A stretch of 64,000 bases of DNA. Origin: Sphingomonadales bacterium (lineage in GTDB: Bacteria > Pseudomonadota > Alphaproteobacteria > Sphingomonadales > Sphingomonadaceae). Under the pieces are notes generated by a model that had not been told where the DNA came from, did no database searches, and saw nothing but the letters and a program-made list of their open reading frames with translations. Below, piece by piece: positions 27,266 to 36,861 of this stretch (its first letter is position 1; each line of letters starts with the position of its first letter). The stretch is taken from assembly GCA_027486895.1 (NCBI GenBank), contig JAIXOE010000010.1, positions 1 to 64,000 of the forward strand, in the 5' to 3' direction. The position numbers and the translations under genes are program-made.

Positions 27266-30082
27266 ATGTCAGACCAAAAGCATCTCTATCTCATTGACGG
27301 TTCCGCTTACATATTTCGGGCTTATCACCGGCTGCCGCCGCTGACCAATAAGCATGGCGAGCCTGTCGGTGCAGTTTATGGATATACCACTATGCTGTGG
27401 AAGCTGGCTGACGACCTTCATCAGGCCGATGGTCCAACGCATATGGCGGTGGTGCTCGATAAATCTAGCCAGTCATTCCGCAATCGGATCTATGACCAAT
27501 ATAAAGCGCATAGGCCCGATCCACCGGAGGATTTAAGACCGCAATTTCCCATGATCAGGGATGCGACTCGCGCCTTCTCTTTGCCGCTTGTCGAAGAGGA
27601 TGATGTCGAGGCCGACGACATGATCGCAAGTTATGCACGGGCGGCGTGTGCGGCTGGCTGGCATGTGACCATCGTCAGCAGCGACAAGGATCTGATGCAG
27701 CTTGTGGAACCATGCATCGACATGTTCGACACGATGAAAAACGAACGCATCCGTGCTGAGGAAGTTTTTGAAAAATTCGGCGTTGAACCCGAAAAGGTGG
27801 GCGATGTGCTGGCGCTGATGGGCGACAGCGTCGACAATGTGCCCGGTGTGCCCGGCGTCGGTCCAAAGACCGCAACGAAGCTGATCCAGGAGTTCGGGGA
27901 CCTCGAAAGCGTTCTAGCGGCCGCGCCTTCCATGAAACCCTCCAAAATGCGCGATAACTTGATTGAGCATGCGGAAAAAGCGCGTCTGTCGAAAGTGCTG
28001 GTGACTTTGAAAGAAGATTGCCCGCTGCCCATCGCGATTGAAGACATGACTTTGGGGACCATTCCCGAAGAACCACTCGCCGCGTTTCTGGAGCACCACG
28101 GTTTCAACTCGCTTTTGAAGCGTATTGGACATGTCGGCAATACCGCTGCCGCGAATAAGGCGATTGCAGGCAACCCGAAAGCTGCGCCCAAGGGCGACGG
28201 CTTGGCCCAAGCACCCACAGCAGGTGGCGCAGCATCGCCGCCCGCCATGCCCAAAATAGATGTGTCAGCCTATGAGTGTGTCACTGACGTTGCGCGGCTG
28301 GACCATTGGATAGCGCGCGCGCACGAAACGGGAACTTTGGGTTTCGACACCGAGACCGATAGCCTGCAAGCGGCGAGCGCCAATCTTGTGGGCCTCAGTC
28401 TAGCGGTCGCACCCGGGGAAGCCTGCTACGTCCCACTGGCACATGGCGGCACGGATATGTTTGCTGAAAAGCCTGTTCAAATAGAGATGAACGTCGTTTT
28501 GGATCGTTTGCGTCCACTGCTCAGCGATGCAAGCGTGCTGAAAATTGGCCAGAATCTGAAATATGATATGTCGGTATTGGCACGGCATGATATCCCCATA
28601 ACGCCCTACGACGATACAATGGTCATGAGCTTTGCCTTGGACGCAGGTCGTCAACTGCACGGCATGGATGAACTCGCCAAGACGCATTTGGGGCATGAGT
28701 GCATATCCTACAAAAGCGTCACCGGGACGGGCAAAAGCCAGATTGGTTTTGCGGCGGTCCCGCTGTCCGACGCGACATGCTATGCAGCCGAAGATGCCGA
28801 TGTGACCTTGCGGTTATGGCACCACCTGAAGTTACGGCTCAGCCCCGAAAAGGCGACGAGCGTCTACGAACTGGTCGATCGCCCGCTCGTGCCCGTCCTG
28901 TCGCAGATGGAGTGCATGGGGATCAAAGTTGACCGCACGGTTCTCGCACGATTGTCTTCTGAATTCGCCACCCAAATGGAGCTTCTCGAGAAGGAAATTC
29001 ATGGCCTCGCCGGGCAGCCCTTCACCATCGGTAGCCCGCAGCAGCTTGGCGAAATCCTGTTTGGAAAAATGGGCTATAAGGGCGGCAAAAAAGGCAAGTC
29101 GGGGCAATATTCGACCGACGTGACCGTGCTGGAAGATCTGGCAGGGCAGGGTATCGACATTGCCCGCAAGGTGCTGGATTGGCGGCAACTTGCAAAGCTT
29201 AAATCGACCTACACCGACAGCCTTCAGCAGCAGATCGATCCCAAAACGGGCCGCGTGCACACAAGCTATAGCCTCGTTGGCGCGCAAACCGGGCGGCTGT
29301 CGTCGACCGACCCTAACTTGCAGAATATTCCCATTCGCACTGAAACCGGTCGCCAAATCCGGGACGCTTTTGTAGCCGAACCCGGCAATGTGATCCTGTC
29401 TGCCGACTATAGCCAGATCGAGCTTCGGCTTGCAGCGCATTTCGCCGATGTCGAGCCGTTGCGCGATGCCTTTGAAAAGGGTGAAGACATCCATGCGCGC
29501 ACTGCGTTGGAACTGTTCGGCGAAGTAAATCGCGACACGCGCGGCCGGGCCAAGACAATCAACTTTTCTATCCTCTACGGCATTTCGCGCTGGGGTCTTT
29601 CGAAGCGTTTGGAATCCACCGCTGAAGAAGCGCAGGCGCTCATCGATGCCTATTTCAAACGCTTTCCCGGCATTTCAAATTATATTCAGGAAACGATGTC
29701 GACCGTGCGTGAATGCGGGCACTCAACGACCCTTTTCGGACGGAAAACATGGTTCCCCCGCATAGCATCCCCCAATCAGGCAGAGCGGCAGGGAAGTGAA
29801 CGCGCTGCGATTAATGCCCCTATTCAGGGGACAAGCGCCGACATTATCAAGCGTGCGATGGTGCAAATGGGGCCGGCGTTAAAAGCGGCCGGACTAGGCC
29901 ATGTGAAGATGCTGCTTCAGGTGCACGACGAACTGGTGTTCGAACTGCCCGAGGCGGATGTCGCCGCAGCAAGCGACGTCATCCGCGCGATTATGGCAGG
30001 AGCAGCCGAACCTTTGGTGCAGCTGACCGTCCCGCTCGGCATCGAAATCGGGACAGGGCCAAGCTGGGGCGCAGCGCACTGA
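27266..30082 (+). CDS. polA: DNA polymerase I
   Basis: A 938-residue enzyme for repair and Okazaki fragment processing. All three domains are present: the 5'-3' exonuclease (YLIDGSAYIFRAYH near 10, VEADDMIASYARAA and GDSVDNVPGVPGVGPKTA), the 3'-5' exonuclease with the acidic pair in FDTETDSLQ near 360, and the polymerase with motif A ADYSQIELRLAAHF near 712, motif B region INFSILYGIS and motif C QVHDELVFE near 885. A TTG at 27236 lies in frame upstream; the ATG gives the usual N-terminus. Confidence 0.97.
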   Translation: MSDQKHLYLIDGSAYIFRAYHRLPPLTNKHGEPVGAVYGYTTMLWKLADDLHQADGPTHMAVVLDKSSQSFRNRIYDQYKAHRPDPPEDLRPQFPMIRDATRAFSLPLVEEDDVEADDMIASYARAACAAGWHVTIVSSDKDLMQLVEPCIDMFDTMKNERIRAEEVFEKFGVEPEKVGDVLALMGDSVDNVPGVPGVGPKTATKLIQEFGDLESVLAAAPSMKPSKMRDNLIEHAEKARLSKVLVTLKEDCPLPIAIEDMTLGTIPEEPLAAFLEHHGFNSLLKRIGHVGNTAAANKAIAGNPKAAPKGDGLAQAPTAGGAASPPAMPKIDVSAYECVTDVARLDHWIARAHETGTLGFDTETDSLQAASANLVGLSLAVAPGEACYVPLAHGGTDMFAEKPVQIEMNVVLDRLRPLLSDASVLKIGQNLKYDMSVLARHDIPITPYDDTMVMSFALDAGRQLHGMDELAKTHLGHECISYKSVTGTGKSQIGFAAVPLSDATCYAAEDADVTLRLWHHLKLRLSPEKATSVYELVDRPLVPVLSQMECMGIKVDRTVLARLSSEFATQMELLEKEIHGLAGQPFTIGSPQQLGEILFGKMGYKGGKKGKSGQYSTDVTVLEDLAGQGIDIARKVLDWRQLAKLKSTYTDSLQQQIDPKTGRVHTSYSLVGAQTGRLSSTDPNLQNIPIRTETGRQIRDAFVAEPGNVILSADYSQIELRLAAHFADVEPLRDAFEKGEDIHARTALELFGEVNRDTRGRAKTINFSILYGISRWGLSKRLESTAEEAQALIDAYFKRFPGISNYIQETMSTVRECGHSTTLFGRKTWFPRIASPNQAERQGSERAAINAPIQGTSADIIKRAMVQMGPALKAAGLGHVKMLLQVHDELVFELPEADVAAASDVIRAIMAGAAEPLVQLTVPLGIEIGTGPSWGAAH

Positions 30083-30102
30083 TCTGATATGAAAACTAAG
30101 AC

Positions 30103-30354
30103 CTAGCCTTCGTCTTGCTCTTGTTCGAACATGAGCGCGACGTCTGCATTCGCCGAAAGACGAACGGTGCCATTTTCAACCGTCGCGACCAGTCCGCCGT
30201 CGATATAATGGTGGTGCCCTTCGTGGCTGCCTTGGCCGGAGTCCTTCTTGGTCAATTTGATGCGGTTGCCATCAATGCCGTCGACGGTTCCGACATGGAC
30301 GCCGTCGGCGCCGATGACTTCTGCATGTTCTTTGATCTGCGATAGGTCAGCCAT
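30103..30354 (-). CDS. DUF2171 family protein
   Basis: An 83-residue protein. MADLSQIKEHAEVIGADGVH, then VGTVDGIDGNRIKLTKKDSG, then HHHYIDGGLVATVENG match the DUF2171 pattern (a PRC-barrel-like fold). The end is acidic. The start at 30354 has an AAGGAG-type Shine-Dalgarno; the longer frame from 30441 begins in a Phe/Pro-rich stretch. The family is often linked to stress response, but function is not established. It converges with polA across about 20 bases. Confidence 0.85.
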   Translation of the reverse strand: MADLSQIKEHAEVIGADGVHVGTVDGIDGNRIKLTKKDSGQGSHEGHHHYIDGGLVATVENGTVRLSANADVALMFEQEQDEG

Positions 30355-30565
30355 GAATAACTCCTTTGGAATGAACCAAGCTAACGCGCGAAACGGCTTT
30401 CGGGTTCCGATTGCAACTGACGGTGGGTCATTGAAAACCAAAGTAACGATGAACGGTGTCGCAAATCTTTCTTATATCTATATTCAATTTGTCTCGCTGG
30501 CTTCGCAGTAATGACACCGGCCACCCGCATAGCGCCAACATCCTTTCCCACTGGAGTGTTTTGTT

Positions 30566-32839
30566 ATGCGTCGTCGTTATTTTGCCGTTGCTACGTCCCT
30601 TTTATTGGTCACTACAGCTATGCCAGCCTACGCCCAAACAGCGGAGAGTGAGGACCAAGGTTTTGAAGGTGAAATCATCGTTACTGCGCAGAAACGCGAA
30701 GAACGGTTGGTGGACGTTCCTGTAACGCTAAGCGCGGTAAGCGGTGCGCGTATGCAGGAATTGGGCGTGAGCGACCTCGACGAGCTCGCCAACTACATCC
30801 CTGGTCTGAACATTCAGGAGCAGAGCGCCAACAACCCGGGCGTCGTTATTCGCGGTATTACCTCGGATTCGGGTTCGGCGCAGCAGGCTGCTCGCGTCAC
30901 ACTTTATTACAATGGTGTAGACATCTCGCGTTCACGCGGTTCGTATCAGGATATTTATGACATTGAACGTATTGAGGTCATCAAAGGACCGCAAGCGACG
31001 CTGTTCGGAACGGCGTCAGCCGTTGGCGCCATCAGCATCATTTCGGCACGACCAGAGGCTGGTTTTTCCGGTGCTCTGACCGGCGGTGTGGGTAATTTCA
31101 ATCAGCGTCAGCTTGGCGGCTTTATCAACGCAGGCTCGGACACGGTCGCCGCGCGGCTTGCGTTCGCCTTCAAAAAGCGTGACGGTTATGTCAACAACCT
31201 TGCGCCTAACCAAGATGATTTGAACGGCCAGAACCAGTTCGGTGTTCGCGGTTCGCTCCGGTTCACGCCGAATGACGCACTGACGGCTGATCTCATTGTA
31301 ACCTACGACCGCCAGCGTAACCCAGGCACGGCATTTGTGTCGCGCGCGCTGCCAACGGCCTCCGGCCCAGGCAACCCGTTTGGCGATGCATATCTCGGTG
31401 GATCGGCACGTTCGTTGCAGGATTTGTATCAAGAGAAACTCGGTCTCACCCGCGATGTGTATGATGCAAACTTTACTGTGAACTATGACTTTGCCGATAA
31501 CTGGGCGCTGACGATGGTTAATGGCTATCGTAAATTTGACTCGCTTGAAGTATTCGACGCCGATGGCTCAGCCGCGCCATATCTGGAGTTTACCGAATTC
31601 GCCAAGGGCGATCAGTTCAACCATGAAACCCGCTTTGCGTATACCGACGACAAATTTCGCGGGTCGTTCGGGTTCAACTTCTTCCATGAAAAAAGCATTC
31701 AGAACGTTCCATTTTCTGGCAATGAGCGGGTCTTTCTGGCTTGTTTGACCAGCACAGCCGCAACCCGTGCAAATTGCGTTGCGCCCAACGGGACTGTCCC
31801 GGCGCTCGCGTTGACGCCAGTTCCATACAGCTCCGTTTTTGAAAATCAGGGCCGTAACGACAGCTATTCGATGTTCGCAGATGGTACCTGGATCCCAACA
31901 CCGAGCCTCGAACTGACCGCTGGCGCGCGTGTGCTGATCGAAAAGCGGCGGTCCGGCTTTTTTGCCCGCGTACCGCGCTCGGTACTGACGGGCGGCGCTT
32001 CTTTGGTCCCGGGACAAGTTGACACCGCAGGTCAGACATTCCGCACCGAGGATAGTTTTCAGGCCGTACTGCCGCGGTTTAACTTGCTTTATCGTTTCTC
32101 GGATAACTTCAACGGCTATGCAACCGTGTCGAAGGGCCGTCGCTCTGCTACGGTTCAACTTGGTGCGCGCGCAACCACGGGTGGACCCGTTGCAAACTTC
32201 ACCCCTGTTCTGGCAGAAAATATCTGGAACTATGAAGTCGGCCTTAAAGGCGCCCTCGGCATTTTTTCGGGATCAATCGGTGCCTATTATCTGACCTATG
32301 ACAATTTTCAGGTCAGCATTGTTCTGCCGAACGGCACCACCCAGACACAGAGCGCCGGCACAGCAACTAACAAGGGTGTCGAAGCCGAGTTGACTATGAA
32401 GCCAACAAGCTGGCTCAGCGTCTTTGGTAATGTCGGCTACATCGACGGCGGCATTGACGACAAACCGACGATCGCCGCCAACTTCCGTGGTGCAAAGTTC
32501 CGCCTTCAACCAGAAGTACAGGCATCGGGTGGATTTACGATCGACGCACCGCTTGGTGGCGTGACATTCTTTGCAACGCCTTCGGTCACATATCGCAGCA
32601 AGATGTTCTTCGAAATTCCGAACAACCCGCTCATTGCCCAAGAGGGCGTAACGCTGGTCAATGTGAATGCAGGGTTCCGCTTTGGCGGCGACCGGTTCGA
32701 GATTTCGGCATTTGCCCGCAATCTGCTGGACGAGGATTATTTGCTGGACGCTGGTAACACAGGCGGTGCCTTTGGCATACCAAGCTACATTCCTGCCGAA
32801 CCGCGCCTTTATGGCGTCCGGTTTGGAGCGAAGTTCTAA
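30566..32839 (+). CDS. TonB-dependent receptor
   Basis: A 757-residue outer-membrane receptor for an unknown ligand. The N-terminus is a signal peptide (FAVATSLLLVTTAMPAYA), followed by the plug with EIIVTAQKREERLVDVPVTL (TonB box and start of plug), VVIRGITSDSGSAQQAARVT and IEVIKGPQATLFGTASAVGA. The rest is a beta-barrel, ending in RLYGVRFGAKF with the terminal Phe needed for BAM recognition. The plug sequence is like those of sphingomonad receptors for plant or aromatic ligands. No siderophore or degradation gene is adjacent. Confidence 0.93.
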   Translation: MRRRYFAVATSLLLVTTAMPAYAQTAESEDQGFEGEIIVTAQKREERLVDVPVTLSAVSGARMQELGVSDLDELANYIPGLNIQEQSANNPGVVIRGITSDSGSAQQAARVTLYYNGVDISRSRGSYQDIYDIERIEVIKGPQATLFGTASAVGAISIISARPEAGFSGALTGGVGNFNQRQLGGFINAGSDTVAARLAFAFKKRDGYVNNLAPNQDDLNGQNQFGVRGSLRFTPNDALTADLIVTYDRQRNPGTAFVSRALPTASGPGNPFGDAYLGGSARSLQDLYQEKLGLTRDVYDANFTVNYDFADNWALTMVNGYRKFDSLEVFDADGSAAPYLEFTEFAKGDQFNHETRFAYTDDKFRGSFGFNFFHEKSIQNVPFSGNERVFLACLTSTAATRANCVAPNGTVPALALTPVPYSSVFENQGRNDSYSMFADGTWIPTPSLELTAGARVLIEKRRSGFFARVPRSVLTGGASLVPGQVDTAGQTFRTEDSFQAVLPRFNLLYRFSDNFNGYATVSKGRRSATVQLGARATTGGPVANFTPVLAENIWNYEVGLKGALGIFSGSIGAYYLTYDNFQVSIVLPNGTTQTQSAGTATNKGVEAELTMKPTSWLSVFGNVGYIDGGIDDKPTIAANFRGAKFRLQPEVQASGGFTIDAPLGGVTFFATPSVTYRSKMFFEIPNNPLIAQEGVTLVNVNAGFRFGGDRFEISAFARNLLDEDYLLDAGNTGGAFGIPSYIPAEPRLYGVRFGAKF

Positions 32840-32865
32840 AAAGGAATTGCAATACCTGCAACGGC

Positions 32866-32894
32866 GGGCTGGGCGATCATCTCTCGCTCAGCCC
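32866..32894. other. Strong hairpin between the receptor gene and pheA
   Basis: GGGCTGGGCGA (32866-32876) pairs with TCGCTCAGCCC (32884-32894) with one wobble around a 7-base loop. There is no U tract on either strand, so it is not a standard terminator, but it lies where two convergent transcripts end and overlaps the last codons of pheA. Confidence 0.5.
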
Positions 32895-33781
32895 CTGTTG
32901 CGGGTTTGCACATATGTACCAAGCAAGCGGACGGAGTTGCAATGAAAGCGCAGCTCATCCAGCGCCCGGTCGACAGCTGGGTCACCCGGCGCCCCTTCGA
33001 TATCGGCAAAGAATTCGGTCGCGGAAAAACTTGCGCCATTTTGATAGCTTTCCAGCTTCGTCATATTGACGCCATTGGTCGCGAAGCCACCCATAGCCTT
33101 ATATAACGCGGCAGGGATGTTCTTCACTTCAAAAATGAATGTGGTCATCAACGTGCCAGTCACATCGGTGTTGCGAATGGGCTCACGCGACAACACGACA
33201 AATCGCGTCATATTACTCGCGTCGTCCTGAACACCGTCGTTAATTGGAACAAGGCCGTAAAGTTCGGCGGCAATTGGCGGCGCTATGGCTGCCGCTGAAG
33301 CGTCATCGTTGGCAGCAACGAACGCAGCAGCCGCGGCGGTGTCGGCATAAGCGACTGGAATAATGCCATGCGAGCGCAGATAATGGCGGCACTGGCCAAG
33401 CGCCTGCGGGTGGCTCATGGCCGTTTTTAACTCTGCATCGGCGGATTTCGCCATCAGGCAATGGCGGATTGGCATGAAATGCTCTGCGACGATGCTGAGG
33501 CCAGATTCCGGCAGAAGGAAATGGATATCCGCCACGCGACCGTGCAGCGAATTTTCGATTGGAATGATGGCCCGCGCTGCAGTCCCGTCCTTCACCGCAT
33601 CAATGGCGTCTTCAAACGAGAAACAGGGCAGGGGCAAGCAATCTGGGTCATATTCCAACGCCGCAAGATGTGAATTCGCGCCTGGCGCACCTTGAAAGGC
33701 AATCGCATTTGCAGGATGTTCATTGGCAGCAAAGGTCATGTTTTTGACAAGTGCGAGTGCCGGTGCGGGATAGCTGTCCAT
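32888..33781 (-). CDS. pheA: Prephenate dehydratase
   Basis: Converts prephenate to phenylpyruvate in phenylalanine synthesis. The 297-residue monofunctional enzyme starts with AIAFQGAPGANSHLAALEYD after a short extension, has FEDAIDAVKDGTAARAIIPI and ENSLHGRV, and the conserved NMTRFVVLSREP. The C-terminal ACT domain is seen in TTFIFEVKNIPAALYKAMGG and KLESYQNGASFSATEFFADI; in this family it binds phenylalanine for feedback inhibition. There is no fused chorismate mutase. It is divergent from the cytochrome gene with a 146-base shared promoter region. Confidence 0.95.
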   Translation of the reverse strand: MDSYPAPALALVKNMTFAANEHPANAIAFQGAPGANSHLAALEYDPDCLPLPCFSFEDAIDAVKDGTAARAIIPIENSLHGRVADIHFLLPESGLSIVAEHFMPIRHCLMAKSADAELKTAMSHPQALGQCRHYLRSHGIIPVAYADTAAAAAFVAANDDASAAAIAPPIAAELYGLVPINDGVQDDASNMTRFVVLSREPIRNTDVTGTLMTTFIFEVKNIPAALYKAMGGFATNGVNMTKLESYQNGASFSATEFFADIEGAPGDPAVDRALDELRFHCNSVRLLGTYVQTRNRG

Positions 33782-33927
33782 ATGGCCCTCGCGATAGGGT
33801 AGCGAAACTTATCCGACAAGTCTGGATTTGGGCACTTGCACGGCCCTACTGACACTATTAGAGGGACGTGAGAATCCGGCTGTCAGACCGACGCCGGCAT
33901 AAAACCGTAGTTCGAGGCTGATAACCA

Positions 33928-34563
33928 ATGGATGATCGTAGTAACACAATTGCAGGCTGGGTTTTGGCAGGCGGCATCGTCGCGCTAGGACTAAGCATCG
34001 TCTCTGGCATGTACTTCCACGGCGAAGCTCCAGAAAAAGAAGGTTTTGCGGTTGTGGCTGAAGCCGGCGGCGAAGCTGGCGGTGCTGCTGCGGTGCCGAT
34101 TGCAACATTGCTTGCCACTGCCGATGTCGCAAAGGGCGAGGCCGTTTTCAAAAAATGCACGGCTTGCCATACCATTGCGCAAGGTGGAGCCAATGGAATT
34201 GGTCCAAATCTTTGGGCGGCGTTGGGCAAGCCCCACGGCCATGTTGCAGGCTTTTCCTATTCCGACGCGTTGAAGAGCGTCCCCGGCAACTGGGACTTCG
34301 AAGGCATGGATAAATGGCTTGCCAATCCTAAGAAATATGCGCCCGGCACGAAGATGACGTTCGCTGGCTTGGGTAACCCTGAAGAGCGCGCAAACTTGAT
34401 CTTGTATCTCAACGCACAAGGTTCAAACTTGCCGTTGCCAGCGCCACCAGCAGCCGATGCTGCCGCTGCGGCACCTGCTGCTGATGCAGCAACGGGCGAA
34501 GCAACTGCTACCCCAACGACAGAAGCTCCAGCGCAAGCGCCCGTAGCGCCTGCTGCAAAGTAA
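33928..34563 (+). CDS. Membrane-anchored cytochrome c (CycM-like)
   Basis: A 211-residue protein with an uncleaved N-terminal anchor (TIAGWVLAGGIVALGLSIVS), a short acidic linker and one class I cytochrome c domain. Heme attaches at C77-T-A-C80-H81 and Met143 in PGTKMTFAG is the likely axial ligand. After residue 165 comes a low-complexity Ala/Pro/Thr tail of some 45 residues, unusual for this type. It resembles cytochrome c552/CycM, which carries electrons from the bc1 complex to cytochrome oxidase at the periplasmic face. Confidence 0.92.
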   Translation: MDDRSNTIAGWVLAGGIVALGLSIVSGMYFHGEAPEKEGFAVVAEAGGEAGGAAAVPIATLLATADVAKGEAVFKKCTACHTIAQGGANGIGPNLWAALGKPHGHVAGFSYSDALKSVPGNWDFEGMDKWLANPKKYAPGTKMTFAGLGNPEERANLILYLNAQGSNLPLPAPPAADAAAAAPAADAATGEATATPTTEAPAQAPVAPAAK

Positions 34564-34573
34564 TCTTATTAAA

Positions 34574-35440
34574 TTAGTGTGAGACTTCGTAGAAATCGCA
34601 GATAGCATCCCATGCTTCCTCTGCGGTTTCTACAAACTGGAAAAGTTCCAGATCACGCGGGCTGATCACGCCCTCGAGCATAAGCTCCTCAAAGTTCACC
34701 ACCCGGTTCCAGAATTCGCGACCAAATAGCAGGATTGGCATCTTCTTGATCTTGCCAGTCTGGACAAGCGTCAGCAGTTCGAAGAATTCGTCAAACGTTC
34801 CAAAGCCACCGGGGAACACCGCTACTGCACGTGCGCGTAGTAAGAAGTGCATTTTGCGCAGTGCGAAATAGTGGAACTGGAAGCTCAATCGCGGCGTCAC
34901 GAACAGGTTCGGGGCCTGCTCATGCGGCAGCACGATATTCAGACCAATCGATTCCGCGCCAACGTCGTGCGCGCCGCGGTTGGCCGCTTCCATAATTGAC
35001 GGACCACCGCCCGAGCAAACGACGAAATGGCGCCGGCCTTCTTCGTCAGTCACATTAGCCTGTCCTGCCAGCTGCGCGAGATGACGGGCTTCTTCATAGA
35101 AACGCGACTTTTCTTTCATGCGTTCAGCGATGGTCTTGGATCGCTCGTCAGTTGCGGCGGCAATCAAGGCATCCGCAGCATCGGGTTCCGGAATGCGCGC
35201 AGAACCATAGATAACCAGCATCGAGCCGATATGCGCTTCGTCCAGCAGCATTTCGGTCTTGAGCAGTTCCAACTGGAAACGGACGGGGCGCAAATCCTCA
35301 CGCAACAAAAAGTCGGTGTCCTGAAACGCAAGCCGGTAAGACTTGCTTTGCGTTTGGGGGGTGGAGAGTTGCTTTTCAGCAAAGTCCGCTTCTTGTTGTG
35401 CTTTGTAGAAACGGCGATCGTTAATTTTTGTGTCTGTCAT
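34574..35440 (-). CDS. LOG-family (TIGR00730-like) Rossmann protein
   Basis: A 288-residue protein with the PGGxGTxxE motif as VAVFPGGFGTFDEFFELLTL, and GGGPSIMEAANRGAHDVGAE before it. Proteins with this motif hydrolyse nucleotide monophosphates such as AMP to ribose 5-phosphate and base (cytokinin-activating LOG in plants). This longer form, with about 100 N-terminal residues (YKAQQEADFAEKQLSTPQTQ and after), is a separate bacterial subgroup with unclear substrate. The ATG at 35440 is chosen over a longer frame. It converges with the cytochrome gene. Confidence 0.88.
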   Translation of the reverse strand: MTDTKINDRRFYKAQQEADFAEKQLSTPQTQSKSYRLAFQDTDFLLREDLRPVRFQLELLKTEMLLDEAHIGSMLVIYGSARIPEPDAADALIAAATDERSKTIAERMKEKSRFYEEARHLAQLAGQANVTDEEGRRHFVVCSGGGPSIMEAANRGAHDVGAESIGLNIVLPHEQAPNLFVTPRLSFQFHYFALRKMHFLLRARAVAVFPGGFGTFDEFFELLTLVQTGKIKKMPILLFGREFWNRVVNFEELMLEGVISPRDLELFQFVETAEEAWDAICDFYEVSH

Positions 35441-35480
35441 TACCCTGCATGTAAGATGAAAGGGAGTATTTTGCCACCCC

Positions 35481-36140
35481 TTATCGGCAAAAGGATGTGC
35501 CGTTGCGCATCGATCGCGCCATGTCGAAATGGAAATGGTTTGCATGGGCGCCGTTATAATCAGGGCCTAGGACGGTGCCGAACCGCTTGCAGGCGGACTG
35601 GTGCAAACGGCGAAGGAAGGCGCGCTCTTCGCTTGATCCGTTCCAGCCCGAGAGCACGGACACGCGCCGGCCATCGCGCAAAACAAATGCCGAAACATCG
35701 ACAGCGTTCGCAAAGGCGTGCTCGGATAACTTACCCGAACGTCCGCCATATATGTTGCGGCAGTTGAAGGTGCCCATTGTTTCGATACGAACAACCTCTG
35801 CGCCGAGATATTGTTTGGCTGCGGGGCGAACGGCGTAACGCGCCCAATCGGTAAAGTTGGCAGCCAGCGGGCAAGTCATTGCCCCCAAATTGGTGGTAGG
35901 CGTTCCAAAATCCATGAGCTTTATGGTGTCAATAGTACGGCAGCCGCCGTCAAAACTTTTGTTAGGTAAACCGGCAAAGCGGACGGATTTTTCTTTTAAA
36001 TCGGCCATGCACTGCCGCGTACTTTCGGCTGTTGCGTTCTCACCCGTGCGTGCCGTTTTTGGGTCTTCGCGACCCCCGCACGACGCCAAAAGCATAAAGC
36101 TTGCGACAAGCAGATATCTCGGAGCAGTGGCGACGACCAT
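35481..36140 (-). CDS. Extensin-like family lipoprotein
   Basis: A 219-residue lipoprotein: signal with lipobox LLASC (Cys after MVVATAPRYLLVASFMLLAS), then the extensin-like C-terminal domain. Visible family strings are DGGCRTIDTIKLMDFGTP, MTCPLAANFTDWARYAVRPA, FNCRNIYGGRSGKLSEHAFA and NAVDVSAFVL, then DYNGAHANHFHFDMA with the likely metal-binding His residues of a D-Ala-D-Ala carboxypeptidase-like fold. It may act on peptidoglycan in the periplasm, as inferred from fold. The longer frame up to 36230 does not encode a usable signal. Confidence 0.85.
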   Translation of the reverse strand: MVVATAPRYLLVASFMLLASCGGREDPKTARTGENATAESTRQCMADLKEKSVRFAGLPNKSFDGGCRTIDTIKLMDFGTPTTNLGAMTCPLAANFTDWARYAVRPAAKQYLGAEVVRIETMGTFNCRNIYGGRSGKLSEHAFANAVDVSAFVLRDGRRVSVLSGWNGSSEERAFLRRLHQSACKRFGTVLGPDYNGAHANHFHFDMARSMRNGTSFCR

Positions 36141-36273
36141 GTAAATACCATTAGCGAGATCTAACGTTCGTGCAGCCCTAAATCGTTCAGTACATGCGGT
36201 GTCGCGGTAAATCCGTTGATATTGATACAATTTCCGCGTTGCGCGCCGCCGCTCGCGCGATTATCGCGAATGC

Positions 36274-36861
36274 ATGTTGCGAATCATTCTTAATAAGAAG
36301 CCAGCGTTTTGGGCACTGCTGTCTTTGCCGGGCATATTGATGATGCGCAGTTTCTATTCGGGCGACCTCATTGCCATGGATATGCTACATCCAACAGGTG
36401 AATGGTCTGCGCGTTTCATGATTGCCGCGATGATTTTAAGTCCGTTGTTATCGTTGTTGGGGCCGCGTCCGTGGCTCAGCTGGTTGATCCAGCGCCGACG
36501 TGCTTTGGGCGTGGCTGCATTTGCCTACGCGGCGATCCATCTCGCTTTCTATCTCATCGACATGGGCAATCTGGATGATATTTTGGCCGAATTTTGGGCG
36601 CTGGGTATCTGGACAGGATGGGCGGCAATGCTGCTGTTTATCCCGCTCGCGCTGACCAGCAATGATGCATCGATGCGCGCGCTGAAAGCCGGATGGAAGC
36701 GGCTGCAACGTCTTGTATATCCTGCGGCAGTGCTTGTTCTGGTGCACTGGATCTTCATCCACAACAATTTGGGCCCTGCGCTCGTTCATTTCGCGCCATT
36801 GGCATTGCTGCTGGCTGCCCGCTTTTTTCTCCCCCGTAAACCTGCATTTAAAGGAGCATGA
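36274..36861 (+). CDS. MsrQ-like ferric-reductase-type membrane protein
   Basis: A 195-residue protein with six membrane helices of the ferric-reductase-like transmembrane family. Candidate heme-ligand histidines lie in AYAAIHLAFYLIDM and VLVLVHWIFIHNNLGP. MsrQ passes electrons from quinone to MsrP for repair of oxidised methionines in the periplasm. No msrP gene is next to it, so the partner is elsewhere or this is a different branch. It overlaps the next gene by four bases (ATGA), so the two are translated together. Confidence 0.8.
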   Translation: MLRIILNKKPAFWALLSLPGILMMRSFYSGDLIAMDMLHPTGEWSARFMIAAMILSPLLSLLGPRPWLSWLIQRRRALGVAAFAYAAIHLAFYLIDMGNLDDILAEFWALGIWTGWAAMLLFIPLALTSNDASMRALKAGWKRLQRLVYPAAVLVLVHWIFIHNNLGPALVHFAPLALLLAARFFLPRKPAFKGA

